Of a stretch of DNA of 64,000 nucleotides, positions 49,488-57,287 are shown in pieces. The position numbers were made by a program, and so were the translations under genes. The stretch lies in NCBI RefSeq assembly GCF_023023025.1, contig NZ_CP095481.1, positions 3,038,001 to 3,102,000 of the forward strand. The letters are read 5' to 3'. Under the pieces are notes generated by a model. It was given only the letters and a program-made list of their open reading frames with translations. It was not told where the DNA came from and searched no databases. Source of the stretch: Amycolatopsis sp. WQ 127309 (GTDB lineage: Bacteria; Actinomycetota; Actinomycetes; Mycobacteriales; Pseudonocardiaceae). Positions within the stretch are counted from its first letter, which is position 1. Each line of letters opens with the position of its first letter.

Positions 49488-50585
49488 TCAGGTGGTGGGG
49501 TTGTCACGCCGGTGGACGTAGCCGACCTGGAAGGCGACGCGTTCGCCCGGAGCGGTCGGGCCGCTGGGTTCGGTGATGTCGTCGCTGTGGTGGACGGTGT
49601 AGTGGCCGCCAGCCATCGCGGTCTGGACCTGCTCGTGCACCTGGCGCAGCTGGTCGGGCAGGCCCGCCGGGATGGGGCCGCCGCCCATGACCACGGTCGC
49701 GCCGTTGACGGTGTGGGCCTGTATTCCCACGACCGCGCTCGGTGCGGCGTTGTTGACGTTGGTGAACGTCGTACCGTCCGACGTGGTGGTGTGGCTGGTG
49801 GTCTGCGGTCCGTCGTCGGCGCTGGTGCTGTTGCTGGTGTCGCCGGAACTGCTCGGGCCGACCCGTTCGCCGTTGAAGAAGGTGTCTCCGGTGCCACCGT
49901 GAAGGAACACAGGCCCGTCGCCGTAGTAGTGGTGCTCGGGTTGAGCCTTCGCACTCCTTCGGGCGAAGTCTTCGAGGTTGCGTCGCGCCTGAGCCAGCGA
50001 CTTCAGCTGCGCCTCCAGGTCAGGGCTCTGCTGCTCAGACGCGGTTGCATCAGCGGGGAGGTCTGCCCGGTCGGCGTGGTCAGACCTGGCCTGAGAAAAC
50101 GGTTCCGTGAAGTGGGTGTCGCCGTCGCCGGAGTGGTAGACCCGGGTCGGCGCGCTGCCACCGTTGTGGATGACGTTGTCGCCGACGCGGTAGCTTTCGC
50201 CGGGGGCGAGGTCGAAGACACCGGGTGTCGTGTCCCCGTCATGAACAGGCGTTTCGTCGGGACGGTATGCGCCGGCGTCCGCGCCGTCGTCGTGGCGACG
50301 GCTGGTGTCTTCGGGCATCTCGGTCTCCTCGGCGGTGTCGTGTCCCCGCGGCTGACCAGCGGCGGGAGCGTGCGGGTGCGTGGCACGGGTGTCGTCTAGC
50401 CGCTGCTCAGCTGCGGTGAGCTGGGCCTTCGCGGAGTCGACCGCGGCCTGGTCGCCGGCGGTGCGGGCCTGGTCGACGGCGCGGCCGGCGCGTTCGACGG
50501 CTTTGCGGGCCGTGCCGAGTGCGCGGGTGCGGGCGTGGCTGCTGCCGGTGCAGCGGCGTCCACCGTCCGAAGTGGAGCGACACAT
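49488..50585 (-). CDS. MCRS-tag protein with RHIM/BASS-like motif
   Basis: The product has 365 residues from ATG 50585 with AAGGA upstream. It starts MCRSTSDGGRRCTG like the 45770 gene, followed by a basic helical stretch (TARKAVERAGRAVDQAR...AAEQRLDD). The middle is acidic, His/Asp/Gly-rich. Near 280-305 it has FTNVNNAAPSAVVGIQAHTV then NGATVVMGG, resembling bacterial amyloid-signalling (BASS/RHIM-like) motifs. The C-terminus has an HEQVQTAMAGGHYTVHH segment. No enzyme domain is seen. The motif assignment is an inference from pattern. Confidence 0.7.
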   Translation of the reverse strand: MCRSTSDGGRRCTGSSHARTRALGTARKAVERAGRAVDQARTAGDQAAVDSAKAQLTAAEQRLDDTRATHPHAPAAGQPRGHDTAEETEMPEDTSRRHDDGADAGAYRPDETPVHDGDTTPGVFDLAPGESYRVGDNVIHNGGSAPTRVYHSGDGDTHFTEPFSQARSDHADRADLPADATASEQQSPDLEAQLKSLAQARRNLEDFARRSAKAQPEHHYYGDGPVFLHGGTGDTFFNGERVGPSSSGDTSNSTSADDGPQTTSHTTTSDGTTFTNVNNAAPSAVVGIQAHTVNGATVVMGGGPIPAGLPDQLRQVHEQVQTAMAGGHYTVHHSDDITEPSGPTAPGERVAFQVGYVHRRDNPTT

Positions 50586-50646
50586 GACGAGTCCTTCCCG
50601 TTGCGGCGTGGTCGAAGTTGTCGTGTCCCCGGGCTGACCTGCGCAG

Positions 50647-50820
50647 CTACGTCCGCTGCTTGAGCTGGTGGACCGCCTCGCAGCCGGGGCACTTCGGGGT
50701 GAACCACCAGAACCAGGGCGAGCGGCCCTCGCCGGGCTCCAGCACGAGCCCGCAGAGCGTGGTGACCTTGCCGGACCACCAGGACTTCCGGCCGCGATGC
50801 AGAACAGGTGTGCTGGCCAT
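50647..50820 (-). CDS. small Trp/Cys-rich AICE protein
   Basis: This 57-residue gene runs from ATG 50820 (GAAGGGAAG upstream) to TAG 50647. It has a basic Trp-containing start (VLHRGRKSWWSGKVTTLCG), an aromatic PWFWWFTPKCPGC segment and a basic end. Three cysteines, two as CPGC, suggest a metal or redox site. Function unknown. Confidence 0.7.
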   Translation of the reverse strand: MASTPVLHRGRKSWWSGKVTTLCGLVLEPGEGRSPWFWWFTPKCPGCEAVHQLKQRT

Positions 50821-50905
50821 CGGACTTCCCTTCGATCGGTAACGGTGTGTGCCTGTTTTGAGGTAGGGGGTGCCGGCGCGAGCACCCGGTGTGGTGTCGC
50901 GTGGC

Positions 50906-51087
50906 GGGTTAGATCGGCGGGGTTAGGTCAGCGATTCCGGGTTAGGTTTCTAACCTCGGGGTTAGAGCCGCGGCGTGGCCGCTGGCCTGCGGAAAGTTAG
51001 CTGGGTTAGGTGGGTTAGCCCGCTCCCGGCGGCCGGGTTTCCGGCTGGAATCCGGGGCCGCGTGCGGCCCGGTGGGCGGGCTAACCC
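50906..51087. repeat. GGGTTAG repeat cluster, candidate clt (transfer) site
   Basis: GGGTTAG occurs at 50906, 50920, 50939, 50959, 51003 and 51012, with the inverse CTAACCC at 51081 and one-mismatch forms at 50950 (inverse) and 50994. The gap between the 50820 gene and traB (50821-51099) holds no gene. Streptomyces TraB proteins bind clusters of 8-bp repeats (clt/TRS) near the tra gene, so this is a plausible TraB loading site. Confidence 0.7.
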
Positions 51088-51099
51088 GTCGCGGTTCGG

Positions 51100-53268
51100 C
51101 TAGTTCTCGTCGTCGAGGTCGGCGGTCGCCTGGTCGGCCAGAGCTTTACGGATCGTGACCGGGTCGACCGGGTAGACGTTCTTCGAGCTGGGGACCTTGA
51201 CCCCGACCGCGGCGAGGTCGGCGCAGAGCTGCTTGCCGGTCAGGCCGCTGTACTCGGTGGCCAGCGAGATCAGCAGTGGTGCGACCTTCGCCGCGGGCGC
51301 CGGGTCGTCTCCGAGGACTTCGTCGAGGTCTTCGAGCAGGTTCCGCGGCGCCGGCGGCGCCTCATTCTCGGTGTTGTCCCTGGTGGACCAGGGGACGCGA
51401 CCGCGCTTGGCGATCGCCGCGAGGCTGCGTTCGAGGATCGGGGTGACCTGGTCGTGCTCCTTCGCGACGTCGAGGAAGTAGACCTGCACGATCTCCGACC
51501 GCTCCCCCGAGAAGCCCTTGACCACGGCGGTTCCCTTGTCGGTGCCGGGAATCAGCTCGGTGGCGCGGTGCCCGGCGGAGTAGGCACCCTGCCCGAGCAG
51601 CGCGTCGTTGGCGACGTGGTCGCCGACCGCGAACGCGACCCCGTTGGAGCAGTTGCGTGTCACGTCCCTCGGCATGCTGTCCTTGGTGGGGGCCTGGGTC
51701 GAGACGATCAGGTGGATGGCGCGCTTGCGGCCCAGCCGGACGATGTCAACCAGCAGCTGGCCGATCTCCTCGCCGTACTTCTTGTGCTGGATCGCCACGT
51801 GGGCCTCTTCCAGCAGCGCGAAGATCGGGTGCAGCCCGACGTTCTTCGACGCATACTCCCTGGTCACCGCAGGGATCTCGTACCTGACCAGCAGGTCACC
51901 GCGGCGCTGCACTTCGGCGTGCAGCTCACGCAGGTCGGCGGCGATCTGGGCGATCTTCTCGTCTTCGGCGCCCATCACGTAGCGGGAGCACCGCGGCACG
52001 AACACCTCGAAGTCGTAGTTCGCGTCCGGCACCCAAATCCGCAGCTCAGCCGTGGGGTCGAGCGCCGCGCCGGCCATGATGACCCGCGCCGCGGACGACT
52101 TGCCCTGACCAGGCATGCCACCGCAGATGGTGTTGCGCTCCAGCAGGGGCGCCAACATCGGTTCCCCGCGCAGCGTCCGTCCGAACGGGACACCCTTGAA
52201 CACGTCCACCGCACCGTCCTCCAGCAGCGGATACGCGCCGGCACCTTCGGACAAGGCACCCTTGTCGGCCACCCACAGGTCCAGGATCCCGGCTTCGCTG
52301 CCGGTGGTCGGCCAGACCTCTTTGGACAGTCGATGCAAACCGGTGGCCAGGTCAGCGCGTCGGCGGGCGACCTTTTCCGCGGTCACCCCGGCCGGCAGGC
52401 GTACGACGGCGTGCGTGCCGCGCCCGTCCCGGCGAGCCGGGGTGAGGTACTGCATCGGCAAGCCTTCCTTGAGGTAGTTCGTGATCTGCGGAATCCGCAG
52501 CGCCCCAAGAGCTTGCGCGATGGTCGTCTCGTCGATCGTGACGTCACTGTCCTGTGTGGACGTTGCTAGCCAGCCCGGAACCTTGCCCCGCTGACGGCCC
52601 TCGCGCCACGCCCCGAGCATCACACCCATGCTGATCACGTAGGGCGCGACCAGGGCGAGCGGGGTCCAGGCCCACGCGATGGCGGTGAAGATGAACCGCA
52701 GGGAGTCCATCACCCCGCCGACGACGCGGGTGAACTCGCCGGCCCCGGACAGCTGCACGAGCAGCCCGATCAGCAGCACGATCACCACCAGCGCCGCGAG
52801 CCCGATGACGCCGGCCTTGACCAGCCCGACCAGCAGTTTCGGCAGGTCCATCACCCGTCGGTGCCGGGCGTCCTGCACTCGCGCTTTGCGCTCCAGCCAT
52901 TCCGCGACCAGCGCCTGGTCGCCCATGGCTTCGGCGGCCTTGATCTGGCGGCGGTAGACGCCCATCGTGGACGCGTCCCAGAGCCGGCCGCGCCACGAGT
53001 CGAGGCCCTGCACGACGGTCAGGCTGTGGTGCAGCGCGACCTTCGTCTTCTCGTGGGTCGCGGCCTTGCGGGCGGCGCCGACGACGACTGTCACGTCCCT
53101 GCGGTAGCCCTCGTACCGGGCCAGCGCCCGGGTCCGCTGCGAGGTCAGCCGGGCGTACTCCTCGTCGGTGACGATCTCGCCTTCGATCACCTCGCCCTGC
53201 TCGGGCTGGATCGGCAGGTGGTGCACCGTCGCCAGCTCGCCGGCGTCGGGCTTCTCGGTGGTGTCCAT
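51100..53268 (-). CDS. TraB/FtsK-type conjugative DNA translocase
   Basis: The product has 722 residues from ATG 53268 with CGGAGGG upstream. Two membrane helices (about 146-175 and 190-215) anchor it; the FtsK/SpoIIIE-like motor has Walker A GGMPGQGKSS (about 381-390), Walker B FALLEEAH and a later STQAPTKDSMPRDV sensor. The C-terminus (EYSGLTGKQLCADLAAVGV...DPVTIRKAL) is a winged helix, the part that in Streptomyces TraB reads clt repeats. It pumps double-stranded DNA to a recipient at hyphal contacts. The GGGTTAG cluster follows its stop. Confidence 0.94.
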   Translation of the reverse strand: MDTTEKPDAGELATVHHLPIQPEQGEVIEGEIVTDEEYARLTSQRTRALARYEGYRRDVTVVVGAARKAATHEKTKVALHHSLTVVQGLDSWRGRLWDASTMGVYRRQIKAAEAMGDQALVAEWLERKARVQDARHRRVMDLPKLLVGLVKAGVIGLAALVVIVLLIGLLVQLSGAGEFTRVVGGVMDSLRFIFTAIAWAWTPLALVAPYVISMGVMLGAWREGRQRGKVPGWLATSTQDSDVTIDETTIAQALGALRIPQITNYLKEGLPMQYLTPARRDGRGTHAVVRLPAGVTAEKVARRRADLATGLHRLSKEVWPTTGSEAGILDLWVADKGALSEGAGAYPLLEDGAVDVFKGVPFGRTLRGEPMLAPLLERNTICGGMPGQGKSSAARVIMAGAALDPTAELRIWVPDANYDFEVFVPRCSRYVMGAEDEKIAQIAADLRELHAEVQRRGDLLVRYEIPAVTREYASKNVGLHPIFALLEEAHVAIQHKKYGEEIGQLLVDIVRLGRKRAIHLIVSTQAPTKDSMPRDVTRNCSNGVAFAVGDHVANDALLGQGAYSAGHRATELIPGTDKGTAVVKGFSGERSEIVQVYFLDVAKEHDQVTPILERSLAAIAKRGRVPWSTRDNTENEAPPAPRNLLEDLDEVLGDDPAPAAKVAPLLISLATEYSGLTGKQLCADLAAVGVKVPSSKNVYPVDPVTIRKALADQATADLDDEN

Positions 53269-53285
53269 GGTCGTGTCCCTCCGGC

Positions 53286-54392
53286 TCACTTGCGGTTCGG
53301 GTTCTTGTGCTCGTCACGCAGCTGCCGCGCGGCCTTGATCGCGCAGTGCAGCGTCTTGCGGATCGACTCCGCCGACGCCGGGTTGATCGTCACGTCGGGG
53401 TCGTCGATCGCCGCCGCGAACTCGGTGCGCAGCTGGTCGATCGTGCGTGCCTTCGGCGCCGGGATCGTCCGCCGCGGCGGGGTCGACTCCCGCTGGTCAG
53501 CGGGCCGGTCGAGGGTCAGCACCGGGGCATCGACGATCGGGCCGTCGTCGACCCCGTGGGCGGGTCGGACCTGGTCGGCGAGGAACGCGGACACCTCGTC
53601 GGCGAGGACGTCACCGGCGTGGCGGTCCGGCTCGATGACCGCGGCGAGCCGACGGCCGTCGAGGGTGTAGCGGCCCGGGGTGAACACCAGCCGCGCCGTG
53701 CCGGTGGCGTCGATTTCGGCGACCGCGGTCCGGACCGCGGCGGCCCGGACCTTCGCGACCTTCCGCAGGGCCTTGCGCTCGATCCGGGCGGCGGCCCGCT
53801 CCGCCGGCGACCGCGGCGGGGACGCGACCGCGAGCTGGTGGGCAATGACCCCGGCGATCGACACGATGCCCATCACCAGGGCGGCGTCCCAGCCGCGGTG
53901 CCAGCCGTGCAGCAGGTTCAGGGTGAACCCGACGCCGGCGAACACCCACGTGCCGAGCTGCAGCGCCCACACCGGGCGGTCCGGGTGTCGGTGGCGGGAG
54001 ACCTCGACCGCGAGGGCGAAGGCCCACATGCCCAGCTCCGACAGCGCCGGCAGCGCGGCGCCTGTCACGTCCCCGTAGGTGTCGAGCCCGTACCCGGCCA
54101 TCGCGGGCACCGCCATCCCGGCGGAGACCAGGGCGAGCAGGTAGATCGGGAGCCGGACCCGGTTCGTCGACAGCCACCCGGTGACCCGGGCGAGCGTGGC
54201 GGCGCGGGCGGCGCGGCGGGTTTCGCGCTGCTTGTCGTCGAGCTTCGCGGCGGCGGCGGCGTCGGTGCGGGCCTGCTCGGCCCGGGCGGCTTGCTCCCGC
54301 AGCTTCCGGGCTACGGCGGCGTCGGCGTTTTGGCGGTGCTGCTCTGCGTCGGCGGCGCGGTTGGCGCGGCGTTCCTCTGCCCAGCTGGTCAT
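53286..54392 (-). CDS. DUF2637/Spd-like membrane protein
   Basis: The product has 368 residues. A long charged coiled-coil-like N-terminus (to about 70) precedes four membrane helices (about 80-185), and an Arg/Ala-rich cytoplasmic part follows. This matches DUF2637 proteins next to traB in Streptomyces elements, some called Spd (plasmid spread). These help intramycelial spread after transfer. It lies 17 nt upstream of traB and its start overlaps the previous gene's stop. Confidence 0.82.
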   Translation of the reverse strand: MTSWAEERRANRAADAEQHRQNADAAVARKLREQAARAEQARTDAAAAAKLDDKQRETRRAARAATLARVTGWLSTNRVRLPIYLLALVSAGMAVPAMAGYGLDTYGDVTGAALPALSELGMWAFALAVEVSRHRHPDRPVWALQLGTWVFAGVGFTLNLLHGWHRGWDAALVMGIVSIAGVIAHQLAVASPPRSPAERAAARIERKALRKVAKVRAAAVRTAVAEIDATGTARLVFTPGRYTLDGRRLAAVIEPDRHAGDVLADEVSAFLADQVRPAHGVDDGPIVDAPVLTLDRPADQRESTPPRRTIPAPKARTIDQLRTEFAAAIDDPDVTINPASAESIRKTLHCAIKAARQLRDEHKNPNRK

Positions 54393-54691
54393 CGCGCGTC
54401 CTCCCGGCTCTCGTCACGGCCCGACGTCGGGGTGTCGGTGTCGGTGGCCGGCCACGCCGGCAGCTGCTTACGTTCGAGCGCTCCGGCCCGCAGGCGGGTC
54501 TGCTCGCGGTGGTCGCGGATCTCGTGCACGGCCCACCCGGCGGCGACCAGGGCCGACAGCAGCGCGAACCACGGCGTGAACACCACGGCCAGCACCAGCG
54601 GTCCGAGGACGCCGGCGAGCTCACCGAAGTGCCAGACGGCCCACTCCATCGCGTGCTCCAGGCGGGTCTGCTTCTCGCGGGTGACGTTCAT
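54389..54691 (-). CDS. small two-span membrane protein (Spd-like)
   Basis: The product has 100 residues. Two adjacent helices (about 25-60, ending WAVHEI) are followed by a charged tail (RDHREQTRLRAGALERK). It overlaps both neighbours by 4 nt (ATGA). In position and size it fits a small Spd protein acting with the Spd/TraB membrane machinery. Confidence 0.75.
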   Translation of the reverse strand: MNVTREKQTRLEHAMEWAVWHFGELAGVLGPLVLAVVFTPWFALLSALVAAGWAVHEIRDHREQTRLRAGALERKQLPAWPATDTDTPTSGRDESREDAR

Positions 54692-54933
54692 CGGGGCACC
54701 TCCTGCCCGGTGGGGAAGTCGAGGGGGAAGAACTGGTTGACGCGCCGGCAGGGCGGGCGGGAGGCCTGCACCGCGGCGGCCCGGTCCAGGCGGAGCAGCA
54801 CGCCGGCGAGGACGCGTTCGGCGATGACCAGCGGGATGCGCAGCAGGTGCAGGGTCAGGAACAGGCAGACCGTGCCGGCGAACCGGATCAGGGCGAGGGT
54901 TCCGTGGCGCTGCAGGACTTCGAAGGTGTTCAT
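54688..54933 (-). CDS. small membrane protein (Spd-like)
   Basis: The product has 81 residues from ATG 54933, which overlaps the previous stop (ATGA). One or two hydrophobic helices (LALIRFAGTVCLFLTLHLL and the following IPLVIAERVLAGVLLRL) are followed by a polar CRRVNQFFPLDFP end. Function inferred from position in the transfer operon only. Confidence 0.72.
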   Translation of the reverse strand: MNTFEVLQRHGTLALIRFAGTVCLFLTLHLLRIPLVIAERVLAGVLLRLDRAAAVQASRPPCRRVNQFFPLDFPTGQEVPR

Positions 54934-55121
54934 GCGGGGGACCCCCATCCGCAGTCCTGGCAGTACGCCTCCGGCGGGTCGTCGGGGGCCGGGCCGCTCT
55001 CGACCACCACTGACAGTTCCTTGCAGTTCGGACAGGGGTAGAGCGTCATCGGGCAGTCGTCGACGCTCTCGTGCCAGTCGGCACAGTCGTCGCAGTAGAA
55101 GCCGTCCTCGTCGTCCATCAC
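54930..55121 (-). CDS. small zinc-ribbon-like protein
   Basis: The product has 63 residues and is acidic. It contains YCDDC, DCPMTLYPCPNC and YCQDCGWG, eight cysteines that could form two zinc sites. It overlaps its neighbours by 4 nt. It may be a DNA- or protein-binding accessory factor of the element. Confidence 0.75.
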   Translation of the reverse strand: MMDDEDGFYCDDCADWHESVDDCPMTLYPCPNCKELSVVVESGPAPDDPPEAYCQDCGWGSPA

Positions 55122-55216
55122 TTCTCCTTCTGGGCGGCCTCGCGGCGCTGACGCTCGATCTCTTCTTGCTGGCGCTGCAGTTCCCGGTGCCAGGCGCCGG
55201 AGTCGTTACTGCTCAC
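55118..55216 (-). CDS. 32-residue coiled-coil peptide
   Basis: A very short gene, GTG 55216 to TGA 55118, overlaps both neighbours by 4 nt. After a short polar start it is one charged helix (WHRELQRQQEEIERQRREAA). The perfect coupling on both sides supports translation despite its size. Confidence 0.6.
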   Translation of the reverse strand: MSSNDSGAWHRELQRQQEEIERQRREAAQKEK

Positions 55217-55650
55217 GCAGCCACCCCCGCCCGGTCGGCCTGCTCCAGGTCGAAGCAGGTCCAGCACTGCCGGGTGCTGGTCGGCACGCAGTAGTCCTTG
55301 ACCTCTGTGCAGTCGACGCAGGTCCGGCGGGCTTCCATCGCGCGGTCCAGCGCGGTCAGCTGCGCCGGCGTCGGCGGCCGGTAGGCCGCGGCCAGCTCGA
55401 CCGAGAACAGCTCGGCGGTGGTCTCCCGGGCGTAGGGCTTGACGTGCCGGAACACCAGCAACGCCACCGGGTCCTGCCCGTTCGGGCGGAGTCCGACCGT
55501 GCGCAGCTGCGAGCGGGTCAGCAGCGTCGAGGGGGCCTCGCCCCACCCGAACACCGGCAGCCCGTCCTGCTCGCCGCGGCACAGCGCCACGTGGTGGGTA
55601 CGGCCGTCGAACACGGTGGTGACCGTCTGGCGGCGGTTGCGCGGGTTCAC
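55213..55650 (-). CDS. RRQRL-type zinc-binding AICE protein
   Basis: The product has 145 residues from GTG 55650, which overlaps the previous stop. It begins NPRNRRQTVTTVFDGRTHHV, then an RSQLRTVGLRPNGQDPVA block, and has CVDC...YC...QCWTC cysteines (C-terminal third) for zinc. It resembles proteins annotated as RRQRL motif-containing zinc-binding proteins in actinobacterial elements. Role unknown, probably in transfer or regulation. Confidence 0.78.
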   Translation of the reverse strand: MNPRNRRQTVTTVFDGRTHHVALCRGEQDGLPVFGWGEAPSTLLTRSQLRTVGLRPNGQDPVALLVFRHVKPYARETTAELFSVELAAAYRPPTPAQLTALDRAMEARRTCVDCTEVKDYCVPTSTRQCWTCFDLEQADRAGVAA

Positions 55651-55919
55651 CGGGTCACCTGCTCGCCGGTCACGCTGTCCAGCTCGCCGGCGGCCAGCAG
55701 CCACAGCTGCGCGACGACGTCGAGGTAGGTGCGGGTGCGGACCTGCTTGGCGGCGGCCGGCACGGCGTCGTTGGCCATCAGGAACGCGACGTTGGTCAGC
55801 AGCGTCTCGCTGACCTCGTGCAGGCGGCCGGCGATCTCGCGGGAGATCAGGCGGTTCAGCTGCGCCGGGGTGTAGGCCACCGTGTGGACGTCGCGGGCCG
55901 GGCTGGTGGTGTCTACCAT
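55647..55919 (-). CDS. hypothetical AICE protein
   Basis: The product has 90 residues from ATG 55919, which has a textbook GGAGG site. The frame also extends to ATG 56030, which would overlap the previous stop (ATGA) and add a 37-residue Pro/Ala-rich start; both are possible. The body is helical: AYTPAQLNRLISREIAGRLHEVSETLLTNVAFLM. No motif is known. Confidence 0.7.
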   Translation of the reverse strand: MVDTTSPARDVHTVAYTPAQLNRLISREIAGRLHEVSETLLTNVAFLMANDAVPAAAKQVRTRTYLDVVAQLWLLAAGELDSVTGEQVTR

Positions 55920-56026
55920 CTGGGTTTCCTCCGTGCGGTTATGTGACTGGTCGGTGGAACCCGGCGCGGTCGGCGCGTTCTTGCCGGAAGGGGCCGCCGC
56001 GTCGGGGTAAAACTTCAGGCGAATGG

Positions 56027-56527
56027 TCATCGGGAACCACCGGCCCGCAGGGCAAGCCAGGTGGTGGTGAGCGAGGCCAGCACGCCGATCGCGCGGTGCG
56101 CGGCCTGGTCCAGCTCGGTCAGCGCCGTGCCCGGCCCGGCGACGTCGACCACGCCGTCCCGGCGCTGGACCGTGGCGTGCTCGATGTAGCCCTGGTGGCC
56201 GGTAAGCCGCGCCATGGCCTTGAGCGGCTCCCGGCGGTCGATCACGAAGTGCGTCACCGCGTTCACCGCAGCGCCGGCGACCAGCGCCCGCAGCGGCACC
56301 CGGAACCCGAGGACCCGCGTCACCGCAACCGCGGCGCCGACCTGACCGGCGGTGTAGCTCGCGACGTGGCGGGCGCAGTGCTTCGCGCCTTCGTGGCCCG
56401 GCTTGCCCTTGCGTGCGGCGTCTTCGCTGGACTGCAACCACTGGTCGCACAGGGGGTGAATGTCGGCGAACGTCGCCTGCAACGCGGCGAACAACGCCAG
56501 ACCGCGGACCGTCCGGGCGGCCATCAC
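56027..56527 (-). CDS. DUF3307-like membrane protein
   Basis: The product has 166 residues. Its start has FADIHPLCDQWLQSSEDAARKG and KHCARHVASYTAGQ, resembling DUF3307 proteins, whose Asp/His/Gln residues lie at the ends of helices. About four hydrophobic segments follow, with VTHFVIDRREPLK in between. GTG at 56527 overlaps the previous stop; ATG is the next codon. Function unknown. Confidence 0.72.
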   Translation of the reverse strand: MMAARTVRGLALFAALQATFADIHPLCDQWLQSSEDAARKGKPGHEGAKHCARHVASYTAGQVGAAVAVTRVLGFRVPLRALVAGAAVNAVTHFVIDRREPLKAMARLTGHQGYIEHATVQRRDGVVDVAGPGTALTELDQAAHRAIGVLASLTTTWLALRAGGSR

Positions 56528-56847
56528 GCGGCCTCGTCACCGAGCAGCAGCGACAGCGCCGCGGTGCTCTTGCCCTGGCTCTGCACGCCGGCGATCAGGA
56601 AGTGCGACCGCAGCAGCTCGCGGCCGGCGCGGCGCCGGGACCGGCTCACCCGGCGCTGGTCGTTGAAGTCGAAGCGGTACGCGGCCTCCGCGGCGAATGC
56701 GTCGGCGGCCAGCTCACGGTCGACGTCCTCCAGCAGCGCGTCGATCGCCGATTCGGTCAGGCCGTCCGGAAAGACGGCTTCACCGGCGTGCTCGTCGGCG
56801 GTCAGCGCGGCGGCGTCGATCTGGCGGCGGTAGACGTTGGTGTCCAT
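56524..56847 (-). CDS. small protein with isolated C-terminal P-loop motif
   Basis: The product has 107 residues. It begins NVYRRQIDAAALTADEHAGEA and ends HFLIAGVQSQGKSTAALSLLLGDEAA. The GVQSQGKST segment fits Walker A (GxxxxGKS/T) but only 14 residues follow, so there is no Walker B and it cannot be a complete ATPase. Both ends echo TraB, which has VYRRQIKAAEAMGDQ and GGMPGQGKSS. It may be a TraB remnant, a decoy subunit, or chance. Its stop overlaps the next gene by 4 nt, so it is translated in the operon. Confidence 0.65.
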   Translation of the reverse strand: MDTNVYRRQIDAAALTADEHAGEAVFPDGLTESAIDALLEDVDRELAADAFAAEAAYRFDFNDQRRVSRSRRRAGRELLRSHFLIAGVQSQGKSTAALSLLLGDEAA

Positions 56848-56886
56848 CTGAGGTCCCTTCGAGAAAAGTTGCTGGTCAGCGGGTGA

Positions 56887-57072
56887 TCAGAGCGAGCCGA
56901 AGAACGTGGTCAGGCTGCGCACGACGTGCTGGACGTGACTGGCCGCCTCCAGCGGCGACGACACGATGAACAGCAGTGCCGCGGCGAGCAGCACCAGCCC
57001 GACGACCTTCCGGCCGAACCCCGAACCGGCCTTCAAGACCGGAAATCCCTGCTGCTGCTGCTGCTTCGCCAT
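56887..57072 (-). CDS. small single-span membrane protein, first gene of transfer operon
   Basis: The product has 61 residues; GGAGAG lies upstream of ATG 57072. After a Gln-rich start (MAKQQQQQGF) comes one helix (VVGLVLLAAALLFIVSS) and an amphipathic tail. It is the first minus-strand gene after the divergent regulatory region. Function unknown; probably with the Spd proteins. Confidence 0.7.
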   Translation of the reverse strand: MAKQQQQQGFPVLKAGSGFGRKVVGLVLLAAALLFIVSSPLEAASHVQHVVRSLTTFFGSL

Positions 57073-57138
57073 CGCTGTCTCTCCATTCGGTGGTGAGCCC
57101 TTGCAGTCCGACTCGTGTGACCCGGACCACCAAGAAGC

Positions 57139-57255
57139 TAACAGTTGAATGGTTAGCAGGTCAACTGTTAGGTGTTATTTGGTCGAAAATGGGTCATGAC
57201 CTGCGGTAACATGGAGATCAACTGATAGGTTCTGGTACGGTGACCGTTCAGTTGA
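57139..57255. promoter_or_regulatory. divergent operator region with inverted repeats
   Basis: TAACAGTTGA (57139-57148) and TCAACTGTTA (57161-57170) are a perfect inverted repeat 12 nt apart. A second, looser pair, TCAACTGATA (57218-57227) and GTTCAGTTGA (57246-57255), lies nearer the regulator. The region separates the transfer operon from the GntR-type regulator, so the sites probably let that protein repress both directions. Confidence 0.72.
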
Positions 57256-57287
57256 GTCGATGGGCAGGAGCCCGGCGAGGAGTAGCC

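Noticed and set aside
50906..51087. GGGTTAG repeats as a telomere-like end
   Set aside because: Copies are irregularly spaced, in both orientations and internal to an integrated element; a TraB recognition site fits better.
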